64,000 bases of DNA from Rhodopirellula baltica SH 1 (lineage in GTDB: Bacteria; Planctomycetota; Planctomycetia; Pirellulales; Pirellulaceae), in the NCBI RefSeq assembly GCF_000196115.1, contig NC_005027.1, forward strand, positions 4,278,001-4,342,000, in the 5' to 3' direction. The position numbers and the translations under genes were made by a program. How positions within the stretch are numbered: position 1 is the first letter of the stretch; the number at the start of each line of letters is the position of its first letter. Of the stretch, positions 45,380 to 54,267 are shown piece by piece. The notes under the pieces are model-generated. The model ran no database searches, had not been told where the DNA came from, and saw only the letters and a list, made by a program, of their open reading frames with translations.

Positions 45380-45424
45380 GATCACTCGTCGGACAAATCA
45401 ACAACCGGCGAGTGATTCTTTTTT
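45380..45424 (+). terminator. Rho-independent terminator after the GH43-like gene
   Basis: Stem ATCACTCGTCGG (45381-45392) with CCGGCGAGTGAT (45405-45416), 12-base loop, followed by TCTTTTTT. It ends 30 bp before ruvX. Confidence 0.88.
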
Positions 45425-45453
45425 GATTCGACTCCATTTCGACCACCATCTGA

Positions 45454-45975
45454 ATGCCCACGACCACCACCACAGCCGAAGACGGATTTCCAGCAACCGG
45501 TCGTTTGGCGTCGGTCGACTACGGAACCGTTCGCATCGGCGTTGCGATTTGCGATCCAGATTGGATCCTGGCCAGTCCCCTTGAGGTTCATCCGGTCAGC
45601 ACGCCGGAGAAGGACGCACAGTATTTCATCGACCTGGCAAAATCGGAGCGAATTGCCGCCTGGGTCGTCGGTTTGCCAATCCACTGCGATGGCGGCGAGA
45701 GCGATAAAAGTAAAGAAAGCCGGAAATTTGCCGCTTGGTTGAAAGAAACCACCGGACTGCCGACGCGGCTTTTTGACGAGCGTTTCACAACTGTCGCGGC
45801 CAACGCCAAAATTCGGCAGGGAAAAACAACACGCAAAAAGACCAAACAACGCGTTGATGCCGTCGCCGCACAAGTCTTGTTGGAATCGTTTTTGGAAGCC
45901 TGCCGATACCGCGGTGAATTGGCGGGCCATTGCCTGGAAGATTCAACTTCCGATGAGTCGCTCGATGATGCATGA
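45454..45975 (+). CDS. ruvX: RuvX/YqgF Holliday-junction resolvase-like nuclease
   Basis: 173-residue RNase H-fold protein of the YqgF family, which acts in pre-16S rRNA 5'-end processing and as a junction resolvase. Motifs: LASVDYGTVRIGVAICD with Asp22, VVGLPIHCDGGESDKS, LFDERFTT with Glu109, and KQRVDAVAAQVLL with Asp135; together these form the metal-binding acidic triad. ATG 45454 follows the terminator. A 12-residue N-terminal Thr-rich extension and an acidic tail are added relative to short bacterial forms. Confidence 0.92.
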   Translation: MPTTTTTAEDGFPATGRLASVDYGTVRIGVAICDPDWILASPLEVHPVSTPEKDAQYFIDLAKSERIAAWVVGLPIHCDGGESDKSKESRKFAAWLKETTGLPTRLFDERFTTVAANAKIRQGKTTRKKTKQRVDAVAAQVLLESFLEACRYRGELAGHCLEDSTSDESLDDA

Positions 45976-46045
45976 TGGAACAGAACACGTGGCGTGATGA
46001 TGCCCCGTGTGACGCTTGCCTGTTATGAATAAGCAGCCGATTTGA

Positions 46046-47737
46046 ATGAGCCAACCATTCGTTTGGCAAAATCAGAAACCTCTGATGAGATGGATCGCAA
46101 TGACCAGTCGCTCGATTTTATTCCACTCGTGCACGTTTGCTCTGCTGGGACTTTGCTCCGCTTTCATCCATCCATCCGCAACAGATGCCGCGGACGTGGT
46201 CGTCGTTGCCTCACCGGAGTTCGACGAAACCCTTGAACCTTGGATCCAAATGCGATCCGAAGAGGGGCTACGAGTGGCCATCGCTCGTCCTGCCGACAAT
46301 GCTTCGGACACTCACCAGCAAATCTGGAATGTGGGCGGCGCAGACACTCGTTACATCGTCTTGGTCGGCGACACGCCGGATTACGACACGCCTCGAAACC
46401 AACCGCATCAAATTCCTACTTGGATGATCCCGGCCCCGGTCACCTCGCGGTTCGGATCCACATCAACGCTGCCCACCGATCTTCCATACGGCGACCGAGA
46501 TGGCGATCGGGTCAGCGACGCTGCCATTGGTCGTCTACCTGTGCGATCAGCCGAACAACTTGCGAGCGTGATCGGGCGAATCGAGGCCTATGAAAACTCC
46601 GACGACTTCGGACTCTGGCGACGATCGTTTCAGTTGACCGGTGGAGTGGGTGGCTTTGGTGCGATGGTTGACACCGCCATCGAATCGGTCACCCGAGGCG
46701 TGATCACCACGGTGCTGCCGGCCGATGCAAAACCACAGATTGCCTACGCCAGCCCGAACCATCCGTTTTGTCCTCCCGGTGAATCCTTCACCGATGCGGT
46801 CCTGAATCGCTATCGCACGGGCGCTCGCTTTTGGGTGTATGCGGGTCACGGCCAAATCGATCGCCTCGAATTGCTGCAAACCACTGCGGCGGATGGAAAA
46901 CCGGCAGCCCGCGAACATTGGTCGGTCGAGTCCTTGCTAAACAATCAAAACGCAACGCAGTTGGAACGTGCTCCCGAAGGGGCGACGATCGCTGTGCTGT
47001 TGGCTTGCTTCGCGGGTGCCTACGACGCCCCCGGAGACTGCTTGGCCGAGCGGATGGTGCTCGCCGAAGGTGGCCCGATCGCCGTGATCGCTTCGTCTCG
47101 CTTGTCAATGCCTTATGGCAACGCGTGCATGGGCTTGGGCTTGCTGCAATCGGTGTACTCGAGTGGCCCTCAAAACACCGGCTGCGACCGTATCGGTGAC
47201 GCGATGTTGCATGCCGCCCGCAGTTTGCAATCCAAACAACAAGGTAAACAATCGACCATGCGAGTCATGGTCGACACGCTCGCCTCGATGATCTCTCCAG
47301 CCGGAACGGATCTCAAGCAAGAACGACTCGAACACGCTGCGCTCTATCAACTACTTGGCGACCCAACCTTGCGTTTGCATCCACCTCAACCACTGGACCT
47401 TTCGATCGAGCCATCGAATCAAACCGATCAACAAACCGATGGTGTGGTCGCACGTTCACTCAGCGTTGCCGTCACCAGCCCGATTGCGGGAACGCTGATT
47501 GTCGCCGTTGAACGACCGCTAACCGCGATCACAAAGACGCCAACTGATTCAACCAGTGAACACGACGCGCATGGCACCACCATCACCGAACATCAAATCG
47601 AGGTTTCCGCTGGCAAACGCATCCTCCAAACACTCACGCTTCCGCTGGGAGAATCAGGTCCGTTGATCATTCGGGGTTTCGTTCATGGTAAAACAGGGTG
47701 GGCCAGCGCGGCCCAAAGAACCTTCCTCCCTGATTGA
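46046..47737 (+). CDS. Exported C25-family cysteine peptidase (gingipain-like)
   Basis: 563-residue secreted peptidase of family C25. Start 46046 is the upstream ATG; ATG 46085 or 46100 would also keep the signal peptide (ILFHSCTFALLGLCSAFIHP). Core: YIVLVGDTPDYD, PYGDRDGDRVSDAAIGRLP and the catalytic dyad His268 in YAGHG and Cys321 in LLACFAGAYD, followed by GGPIAVIASSRLS. C-terminal 150 residues look Ig-like. Gingipain-type enzymes cleave after Arg or Lys in secreted proteins; specificity here is unknown. It is 12 bp before the next sulfatase gene, possibly co-transcribed. Confidence 0.9.
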   Translation: MSQPFVWQNQKPLMRWIAMTSRSILFHSCTFALLGLCSAFIHPSATDAADVVVVASPEFDETLEPWIQMRSEEGLRVAIARPADNASDTHQQIWNVGGADTRYIVLVGDTPDYDTPRNQPHQIPTWMIPAPVTSRFGSTSTLPTDLPYGDRDGDRVSDAAIGRLPVRSAEQLASVIGRIEAYENSDDFGLWRRSFQLTGGVGGFGAMVDTAIESVTRGVITTVLPADAKPQIAYASPNHPFCPPGESFTDAVLNRYRTGARFWVYAGHGQIDRLELLQTTAADGKPAAREHWSVESLLNNQNATQLERAPEGATIAVLLACFAGAYDAPGDCLAERMVLAEGGPIAVIASSRLSMPYGNACMGLGLLQSVYSSGPQNTGCDRIGDAMLHAARSLQSKQQGKQSTMRVMVDTLASMISPAGTDLKQERLEHAALYQLLGDPTLRLHPPQPLDLSIEPSNQTDQQTDGVVARSLSVAVTSPIAGTLIVAVERPLTAITKTPTDSTSEHDAHGTTITEHQIEVSAGKRILQTLTLPLGESGPLIIRGFVHGKTGWASAAQRTFLPD

Positions 47738-47749
47738 CCCACCTTCCCC

Positions 47750-49261
47750 ATGCGACTTCCCCACCTCCTGGCTTTGTGCCTGCCCGCCTTTTTCACAGCT
47801 CTCCCAGCCTCCGCCACCGCCCCTGAAGACATCGCGGGATCACGCCCCAACATTGTCGTGATTTACATGGACGATATGGCTTATGCCGACATTGGCCCTT
47901 TCGGAGCCAAAGGCTACTCCACGCCGAACCTGGATCGAATGGCCAACGAAGGCCGCAAGTTCACTGACTTCAGCGTTTCGTCCGCCGTCTGCTCCGCGTC
48001 GAGATCCGCTCTCCTGACCGGTTGCTACCACCGACGTGTCGGATTGTCAGGAGCCCTCGGCCCCCAAGCCAAGATCGGACTCGCCCCGGCGGAAACCACG
48101 TTTGCAGAAGTTTGCAAATCAGCCGGCTATCGAACCGCATGTCACGGAAAATGGCATCTGGGCCACCACCCCAAATTCCTGCCAACCAACCAAGGTTTCG
48201 ACCAGTTCTACGGCATTCCCTACAGCAACGACATGTGGCCGTTGCACCCGGACACCATCCGCCGTCAACAAAAAGATCCAAACGACCCCGGCAATTGGCC
48301 GCCGCTGCCGATCATCGAATCCATCGCGGGCCAGCCACCTCGAATCGTCAACGACAACGTTCAACCGGCGGATCAAGAACAAATGACGGTGGAACTCACT
48401 CGCCGCAGCGTCGAGTTCATCAAGAATCAATCCAGCGACAAACCCTTCTTGCTGTACCTGCCTCATCCGATGGTTCACGTCCCGCTGTATGTGTCCGAGC
48501 GTTTTCGCGGCAAGAGCGGGGCAGGGCTGTTTGGCGATGTGATGATGGAAGTCGATTGGTCGGTCGGCGAGATCCTTTCCGCAATTGAATCCATCGATCA
48601 GCAGAAGAACACACTCGTGATCTTCACCAGCGACAACGGACCTTGGCTTTCCTACGGCAACCACGCCGGCAGTGCCGCGCCACTTCGCGAAGGCAAAGGC
48701 ACCCAGTGGGAAGGCGGCGTTCGCGAACCAACCCTCATGTGGTGGCCTGAAACCATTCCGGCTGGCACCACCTGCGAGACATTCTGTTCCACCATCGATG
48801 TGCTGCCGACGATCGTGGAGTTGACCGGCGGCGAGGCTCCCGAACGAAAGATCGATGGCCACTCCATCGTTGATTTGATGCTAGACGTTCCCGGTGCGAA
48901 ATCGCCTCACGAATCCTTCGTCGGTTACTACGGCGGCGGGCAACTCCAAACGATTCGCAACGAGCGTTTCAAATTGGTTTTCCCGCATGCCTATCGAACG
49001 TTGGGAGATCGCGAACCAGGAAAAGACGGCATGCCCGACGGTTACGCCATGACCAAGTCGGGTTTGGAACTGTACGACTTGGACGCCGACGTTTCGGAAA
49101 CCACCAACGTGATCGAAGCCCACCCGGAAGTCGTCAAGCAACTGCAGGCGGCCGCGGAAGTCTATCGTCAACAACTCGGCGACAAACTTCAAAAGGTCAA
49201 GGGTTCAGAAATCCGTGGCCCCGGAAAGCTCAACGAAAACGAGCCTCAACTGAGTTGGTGA
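47750..49261 (+). CDS. Type I sulfatase with CSASR active site
   Basis: 503-residue arylsulfatase A-type enzyme. Signal peptide LLALCLPAFFTALPASATA; metal ligands Asp41-Asp42 in YMDDMAY; formylglycine site CSASR at 81-85 (Cys-x-Ala-x-Arg, followed by SALLTG); HGKWHLGHHPK retains both the active-site Lys and His; FTSDNGPWLSYGNHAG provides the second metal Asp-Asn; CETFCSTIDVLPTIVELTGG follows. All catalytic residues are present, so this is the one sulfatase in the window with a canonical active site over its whole length. Substrate unknown. Confidence 0.95.
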   Translation: MRLPHLLALCLPAFFTALPASATAPEDIAGSRPNIVVIYMDDMAYADIGPFGAKGYSTPNLDRMANEGRKFTDFSVSSAVCSASRSALLTGCYHRRVGLSGALGPQAKIGLAPAETTFAEVCKSAGYRTACHGKWHLGHHPKFLPTNQGFDQFYGIPYSNDMWPLHPDTIRRQQKDPNDPGNWPPLPIIESIAGQPPRIVNDNVQPADQEQMTVELTRRSVEFIKNQSSDKPFLLYLPHPMVHVPLYVSERFRGKSGAGLFGDVMMEVDWSVGEILSAIESIDQQKNTLVIFTSDNGPWLSYGNHAGSAAPLREGKGTQWEGGVREPTLMWWPETIPAGTTCETFCSTIDVLPTIVELTGGEAPERKIDGHSIVDLMLDVPGAKSPHESFVGYYGGGQLQTIRNERFKLVFPHAYRTLGDREPGKDGMPDGYAMTKSGLELYDLDADVSETTNVIEAHPEVVKQLQAAAEVYRQQLGDKLQKVKGSEIRGPGKLNENEPQLSW

Positions 49262-49285
49262 TGTTTGTGCTGAAATTGATGCATT

Positions 49286-49357
49286 GCTCGGTGGGGGACC
49301 ACCGAGCTACAGGTTGAACATCACGTAGGCCGTACCGAAGCAACGCGAAGTTACGGC
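49286..49357. repeat. Two tandem palindromes between sulfatase and hisA
   Basis: Hairpin GCTCGGTGG GGGA CCACCGAGC (49286-49307, perfect 9-bp stem), then CACGTAGGCCGTACC...GTTACGGC (GCCGTA 49329-49334 pairs with TACGGC 49352-49357). They lie between convergent genes and may also end transcription. The second shares CGTAGGCC with the repeats at 62311. Confidence 0.8.
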
Positions 49358-49384
49358 AAGCACGTCCAGCAGGGCAGGGCGATC

Positions 49385-50113
49385 TCAAACATCGCCAGCC
49401 AATCGCACGACCTCACCCAGTTCCATCACACCGTCATAGAGTGACCGACCGACAATCGCTGCCGGCATCTTCATCTCGACCAGTTGCTTGATGTCGTCAT
49501 AAGTCGTGACGCCACCGCTGGCGACCAAGGGGATGTCGCTCGCAGCAGCCATCTCTGCCAACCCTTCAAAGTTGGGACCTTGCATCATGCCATCTTTCGC
49601 GATGTCGGTGTAAACGATCGCAGCGATGTTTTCTGTTCGCGATCGCAGCTTCGTCGCAAACTCAAACGCCGAAACATCGCTCGTTTCGAGCCATCCCTGC
49701 GTTGCGACTTTGCCATCGCGAGCGTCGATGCCCGCGACCAACTTGCCGGGATACTTGTCGCACATTTCGACAAACCAATCCGGATCTTTCAGTGCCCGCG
49801 AACCAACGACCAATCGCGTGACGCCGACATTCAGCAAAGATTCGATCGTGATTTCGTCGCGCACTCCGCCGCCCATTTGGCAGGGCAACCCAGTCGCCTC
49901 GATGATCCGCTGGACGGCGTCTCGGTTGGCATCGGGACTGTCGCCTCGCGCGGCGTCCAAATCGACCAAATGCAATCGTTTGGCGCCGGATTCCTGCCAA
50001 CGTTTGGCGAATTCGACCGGGTCATCGCCGAAAGTGGTTTGCTGGTCGTAGTCTCCTTGGCGAAGGCGAACCGGTTTTCCGTGACGCAAATCGATGGCGG
50101 GCCAAATTTCCAT
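49385..50113 (-). CDS. hisA: HisA, ProFAR isomerase
   Basis: 242-residue (beta-alpha)8-barrel enzyme of histidine biosynthesis, converting ProFAR to PRFAR. ATG 50113 with GGAAG ten bases upstream gives MEIWPAIDLRHGK; Asp8 (base) and Asp130 (AGIDARDGKV, acid) are the catalytic pair. Phosphate-binding signatures MGGGVRD and VASGGVTTYDD are conserved. The N-terminal frame extends to a TTG at 50146 but is not needed. No other his genes are next to it. Confidence 0.96.
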   Translation of the reverse strand: MEIWPAIDLRHGKPVRLRQGDYDQQTTFGDDPVEFAKRWQESGAKRLHLVDLDAARGDSPDANRDAVQRIIEATGLPCQMGGGVRDEITIESLLNVGVTRLVVGSRALKDPDWFVEMCDKYPGKLVAGIDARDGKVATQGWLETSDVSAFEFATKLRSRTENIAAIVYTDIAKDGMMQGPNFEGLAEMAAASDIPLVASGGVTTYDDIKQLVEMKMPAAIVGRSLYDGVMELGEVVRLAGDV

Positions 50114-50247
50114 GCGTGGTTCGCTTCCAGGTGTCTGCGAGGACAAAAATTGCGGGTTTGGGGCAGGGCAGAGCAGGGCAGGGTTGCGTCAGCGCTACCG
50201 TGAATACGCGTGAGGATAATTCGAGACCGCCGTTTACTGGACCCGTC

Positions 50248-51816
50248 ATGACAAAAATTCGCCATCTCGTCCTCGTGTTGGGTGATCAACTCAACCACGA
50301 TTCCGAGGCCTTCACCGATTTCGATCCCCAATCCGATCGAGTTTGGATGGCGGAAAACGACGAAGAAGCCACCCATGTTTGGTGCCATCAAACTCGCCTG
50401 GTTGGCTTTTTCAGCCCCATGCGGCACTTTCGCGAGGAATTGATCCAGCGTGGATTCGATGTGATCTACCACGAACTGACCGGTGATCGGCGAAAGGCTC
50501 GCGAAAGTTCTTTTGCCAGCGTTCTGCGGAAAACGCTCTCGGCTCACTCGGTCGAAAAAATCTTGGTCGTTGCTCCAGGTGACTACCGAGTCCGTGAACA
50601 ACTCAAGGCCACCGCCGAACAGGAAGACGTGCCGCTCGAGTTTCTCACCGACAATCACTTCTACTGTTCGCCCGACCAATTTGACGATTGGGCATCGGGT
50701 CGCAAATCGATGGTGATGGAACAGTTTTATCGAACGATGCGAAAGGAGCACAGCATCCTGCTCGACGAAGAAGGTGCCCCCGAAGGCGGGCAGTGGAATT
50801 TCGACCAAGACAATCGCAAGACGTTCGGCAAAGGCGGACCCAAAGAAGTACCGCCGACTCCATCGTTCAAACCTGACTCGATCACTCAGGAGGTGATCGC
50901 GATGGTGCGAGATCGATTCGAAGACCATCCCGGCAAAGTCGACCAGTTCGATCTGCCTGTTTGCCGCGACGATGCGTTGAACTCGCTGGACGATTTCATT
51001 GAGCATCGATTGCCGCTCTTTGGCACCTACCAAGATGCGATGTGGGAGGGCGAAACCTTCCTCTATCATTCGCGACTCTCACACTCGATCAACTTGCACC
51101 TGCTGTCGCCGAAAGAGGTCGTCGATGCGGCGGTGAAAGCTTATAAAGATGGCAATGCACCGCTGAACTGCGTCGAGGGTTTTGTTCGACAAATCCTTGG
51201 ATGGCGAGAATACGTCCGCGGCGTCTATTGGAACCGAATGCCGGACTACGAAGAACGCAACGCACTCCACTGCGACTCGGAACAAGATGTTCCGCCATTC
51301 TTTTGGGACGGCAACACCGACATGGCCTGCGTTTCCGATGCGATGCGTTTACTGGTCGACACGGCCTACGCGCATCACATCCAACGATTGATGGTGCTTG
51401 GATTGTTCGCCCAACTCTTTGGCACTCACCCGTTGCGTTTTCATCATTGGCACATGGCGATGTACGCCGATGCGATCGACTGGGTGAGCCTGCCCAACGC
51501 ACTTGGGATGAGCCAATACGGTGACGGTGGCCTGATGGCAACCAAACCCTACTGCGCCACCGGCAAATACATCAATCGGATGAGCAACCACTGCAAGAAC
51601 TGCCGCTACGATCCAGCAAAATCAACCGGTGAGGATGCTTGCCCGTTCACGACTCTGTACTGGGACTTCCTCGACCGTCACAAACAACAGTTTCAAAACA
51701 ACAATCGCATGACCCTGCAACTGAAGAACATCGAACGAAAAGACTCCTCTGAATGGACGGCCATCCGTTCGCGTGCAAGGAAGATCCGCAGTGGAACGAT
51801 CAAATTGCAGCAGTAG
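50248..51816 (+). CDS. FeS-type bacterial cryptochrome/photolyase
   Basis: 522-residue photolyase of the FeS-BCP (PhrB/CryB) family, which repairs (6-4) photoproducts. ATG 50248 is chosen over the open frame from 50116, giving LVLVLGDQLNHDSEAF at the N-terminus as in this family. Four iron-sulfur Cys are present: Cys308 (NCVEGFVRQ), Cys449, Cys452 (HCKNC) and Cys465 (DACPF), with PhrB-like spacing of 3 and 13. FAD-binding region: RQILGWREYVRGVYW, HIQRLMVLGLFAQLFG and YADAIDWVSLPNALGMSQYG. No lumazine synthase or regulator is adjacent; a GGGCA-rich stretch precedes the start. Confidence 0.94.
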   Translation: MTKIRHLVLVLGDQLNHDSEAFTDFDPQSDRVWMAENDEEATHVWCHQTRLVGFFSPMRHFREELIQRGFDVIYHELTGDRRKARESSFASVLRKTLSAHSVEKILVVAPGDYRVREQLKATAEQEDVPLEFLTDNHFYCSPDQFDDWASGRKSMVMEQFYRTMRKEHSILLDEEGAPEGGQWNFDQDNRKTFGKGGPKEVPPTPSFKPDSITQEVIAMVRDRFEDHPGKVDQFDLPVCRDDALNSLDDFIEHRLPLFGTYQDAMWEGETFLYHSRLSHSINLHLLSPKEVVDAAVKAYKDGNAPLNCVEGFVRQILGWREYVRGVYWNRMPDYEERNALHCDSEQDVPPFFWDGNTDMACVSDAMRLLVDTAYAHHIQRLMVLGLFAQLFGTHPLRFHHWHMAMYADAIDWVSLPNALGMSQYGDGGLMATKPYCATGKYINRMSNHCKNCRYDPAKSTGEDACPFTTLYWDFLDRHKQQFQNNNRMTLQLKNIERKDSSEWTAIRSRARKIRSGTIKLQQ

Positions 51817-52143
51817 GGTCAAAGCGTCACCGGAATGCGAAGTGAACCATGTAAGCCCGCATTAGCTTCATTCATTCTTCACCGCACACTCACACCGGAT
51901 TGACGCGATAAAACGAGGCAGCCTCTATCCTGGGGCGAAAACTCCACCTTCTCTCCGAAACAACTTTGTGGGGTGAACTGAAAGACGCAGCGAGACGGCG
52001 ACTCAAGCGTCCTGAGCAGACAGAAATGATTGGATTTCATCCTGTGCACCGCTTGGGTGATCGCCCGATTGTGCGAAAGAACCGAGGCCAACGCCAAACG
52101 CCGCACATCCCCAATGACGCCTGCGTGGCTTCTTACGATCAAC
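51817..52143. other. Intergenic region before the PQQ lipoprotein
   Basis: About 325 bp. The lipoprotein frame is open back to 52030, but the N-terminus it would add is not signal-like. A TTGACG (about 51900) is followed 20 bp later by TATCCT, a poor promoter candidate. Nothing else is supported. Confidence 0.35.
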
Positions 52144-53517
52144 ATGAAACGCATCTTTCTTCAAAGCTCAATCCTGCTCGCCCTTGGACTGGCAGGATGC
52201 ACGCCCGCTGCCTCGGAGCGAACCTTCGACGTTCCCTTGGAAGAACCCACTCGAGCGGACCGCCCCAGCGAAATGATTGTTGCCGACTACCAACAATCAA
52301 AAAGGCGTGACGATCTCCAAACACAGATGGACTGGCCGGTTCTATTTGGCCCACATCGAACCGGTGCGACGCAAGCGTCCATCCCTGCGGTTTGGCCCGA
52401 ACAGGGTCCCGCCCTTCGATGGGACGTGGAAGTTGGCACCGGATATGGATCTCCTGTGACCGCCGAAAACCGCGTCGTCTTTTCCCATCGCGTCGATGAC
52501 CTTGAGTGGATTCAGTGTCATGATGCCCAGGATGGAGCGGTCCGGTGGAAACACTCGCTGGAGACTGACGCCGAATGCGACTTTGAATACAGCGATGGCC
52601 CCTACAGCACACCGTTGATCGACCAGGAGCGTCGTGCCGTCTATCACTTCAGCGGTTCTGGGACGCTGGTCTCTTTGGACTTCGACACAGGCGAAGAAGT
52701 CTGGCGCCGCGATCTTCACGGCGAATTTCAGGTGGAACCGGAATTGTTCCCATCCGGAGCGACACCGCTGCTGCACGGGGAACACTTGATCCTTTCCTTG
52801 GGCGGAGCGAACAACGACGCGGGAATCATTGCCATCCATGTCCGAGACGGTAAAACCATTTGGTCATGCACAGATCACAAAGCCGCCTACACCACGCCCG
52901 TGGTGGCTCAACTTTTCGGGCAAGAATTCGCCTTCGTCATGACAGCTGAAGGCTTGGTTTGCCTCGATCCCGCCAACGGAGAAGTCGACTGGGAGATCCC
53001 CCATCGAAGCCGTGCCCCCATGAGCTACAACTCGGTCTCGCCGTTGGTTTGGAACGACCATGTTCTGATGGTCACCGGCCCGGGACCGGGCGCAGTGTGT
53101 CTCCAAATCCTGCCGGATCGTTCCTACGAAGAACGCTGGAAAAACCGACGACTCCTCGATAGCCAATACACCAACCTTCTGCTCTCCGATGGCCATGTCT
53201 TTGGGTTCACGTCCGCGGGGCAGGGCGGTGCCGAACTGCGCTGCATCGAATTCGTCACGGGTGAATTGAAATGGAAGTACCACAGCGTTCTGCGTCGCAG
53301 TCAGGGACTGATCGCAGGCGATGCAATGTTCTTTCTCGGAGAACGCGGCCACTTAGCCTCGCTGCAACGCAGCATCGAAGAACCGCGAGTGCTCTCGTTC
53401 ACCCAACAACCTCTCATGAAGGCAGACTGCTACTGCTCGCCAGCCATCCTAAAGAACGGCATCGTGCTTAAAGACGAAGACCGAATAGCGGTCTTTGACT
53501 TACCACCTTCTCCATAA
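52144..53517 (+). CDS. PQQ-like beta-propeller lipoprotein
   Basis: 457-residue predicted lipoprotein with a PQQ/BamB-type propeller. ATG 52144 gives signal IFLQSSILLALGLAGC with lipobox LAGC. Blades: LVSLDFDTGEEVWRRDLHG, GIIAIHVRDGKTIWSCTDH, GLVCLDPANGEVDWEIPHR and ELRCIEFVTGELKWKYHS. An N-terminal FGPHRTGATQASI is a frequent start of these proteins. No enzymatic Trp-docking or PQQ ligands are evident. Its stop (53515-53517) abuts the stop of the PEP-CTERM gene on the other strand with no base between. Confidence 0.88.
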   Translation: MKRIFLQSSILLALGLAGCTPAASERTFDVPLEEPTRADRPSEMIVADYQQSKRRDDLQTQMDWPVLFGPHRTGATQASIPAVWPEQGPALRWDVEVGTGYGSPVTAENRVVFSHRVDDLEWIQCHDAQDGAVRWKHSLETDAECDFEYSDGPYSTPLIDQERRAVYHFSGSGTLVSLDFDTGEEVWRRDLHGEFQVEPELFPSGATPLLHGEHLILSLGGANNDAGIIAIHVRDGKTIWSCTDHKAAYTTPVVAQLFGQEFAFVMTAEGLVCLDPANGEVDWEIPHRSRAPMSYNSVSPLVWNDHVLMVTGPGPGAVCLQILPDRSYEERWKNRRLLDSQYTNLLLSDGHVFGFTSAGQGGAELRCIEFVTGELKWKYHSVLRRSQGLIAGDAMFFLGERGHLASLQRSIEEPRVLSFTQQPLMKADCYCSPAILKNGIVLKDEDRIAVFDLPPSP

Positions 53518-54267
53518 TCAAACCACTTGGAGACGTTTACCAATCCATCGTCGACCGCGAGTCACAAATCCCATCGTCGCCAGAGCGATCATTGCGAGAA
53601 ACGTCCCAGGCTCCGGCACAGCGGTGACCGTGCTGAATGTGATGTTGTCGAACTGATGAGCTCTCGCAGTTCCACCCTGACTCCATGTCAGACTGGTCAA
53701 ACCGTGAAATTCATCACCGAACGTAACGACCAATGGAGTGAGTTCGTCTGCTTCGAACTCACCAGACAACAATGTCACCGAACTCATCGTTCCGTTGACA
53801 ATTTTTGTACCGGTGAAATTCACTCGGACGGTCTGCTCAATCGTTGTTGATAGCTCGCTGTAACCAAGTAATGTGATGGACTCCATATCAAATGTCTGTC
53901 CTGGGGCAGGAGCATTAAGAGCCAGCGTGAATTGAATTGGCCCAGTCCCCGCCGCCTGGGACCCAAGTGAAGTGGATTGGTCTGACTGGCCATCCCACCA
54001 CTCATCACTGCTTTGTTGGGGATACAAAAACTTGCCCGTGGAAATCCCGACATACATTCCTTCAATAACATACTGTGACGCCCCAGGCTTATCGTCAGAC
54101 GACCCTACCACAGTAAAACCATCAGAATTATTGAACTGCATTGTCCTCGTGACGACAGCGCCATGAACTGTTTCAGAAACCAAAACGTTCGCAAGACAAA
54201 CGAAGCAACAAACAAATAAAACAAACGGTCGCCAAACTTGGCTCTTAGACTTCTCAACCGTCTTCAT
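53518..54267 (-). CDS. PEP-CTERM sorted secreted protein
   Basis: 249-residue exported protein. Start ATG 54267 chosen because AGGTG stands seven bases upstream; ATGs at 54273 and 54285 are alternatives. Signal segment WRPFVLFVCCFVCLANVLVS. Body is strand-rich without Cys. C-terminus is a classic PEP-CTERM tail: VPEPGTFLAMIALATMG then RGRRWIGKR (VPEP at 217-220), recognised by an exosortase that cleaves it and releases the protein to the surface or extracellular matrix. Overlaps the upstream lipoprotein gene by 14 bp, so is coupled to it. No exosortase gene is in the window. Confidence 0.9.
   Translation of the reverse strand: MKTVEKSKSQVWRPFVLFVCCFVCLANVLVSETVHGAVVTRTMQFNNSDGFTVVGSSDDKPGASQYVIEGMYVGISTGKFLYPQQSSDEWWDGQSDQSTSLGSQAAGTGPIQFTLALNAPAPGQTFDMESITLLGYSELSTTIEQTVRVNFTGTKIVNGTMSSVTLLSGEFEADELTPLVVTFGDEFHGLTSLTWSQGGTARAHQFDNITFSTVTAVPEPGTFLAMIALATMGFVTRGRRWIGKRLQVV

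Noticed and set aside
49831-51069. 412-codon minus-strand frame covering much of the photolyase gene and the start of hisA
   Set aside because: It is antisense to the well-supported photolyase and runs into hisA in another frame; its translation has no domain character.
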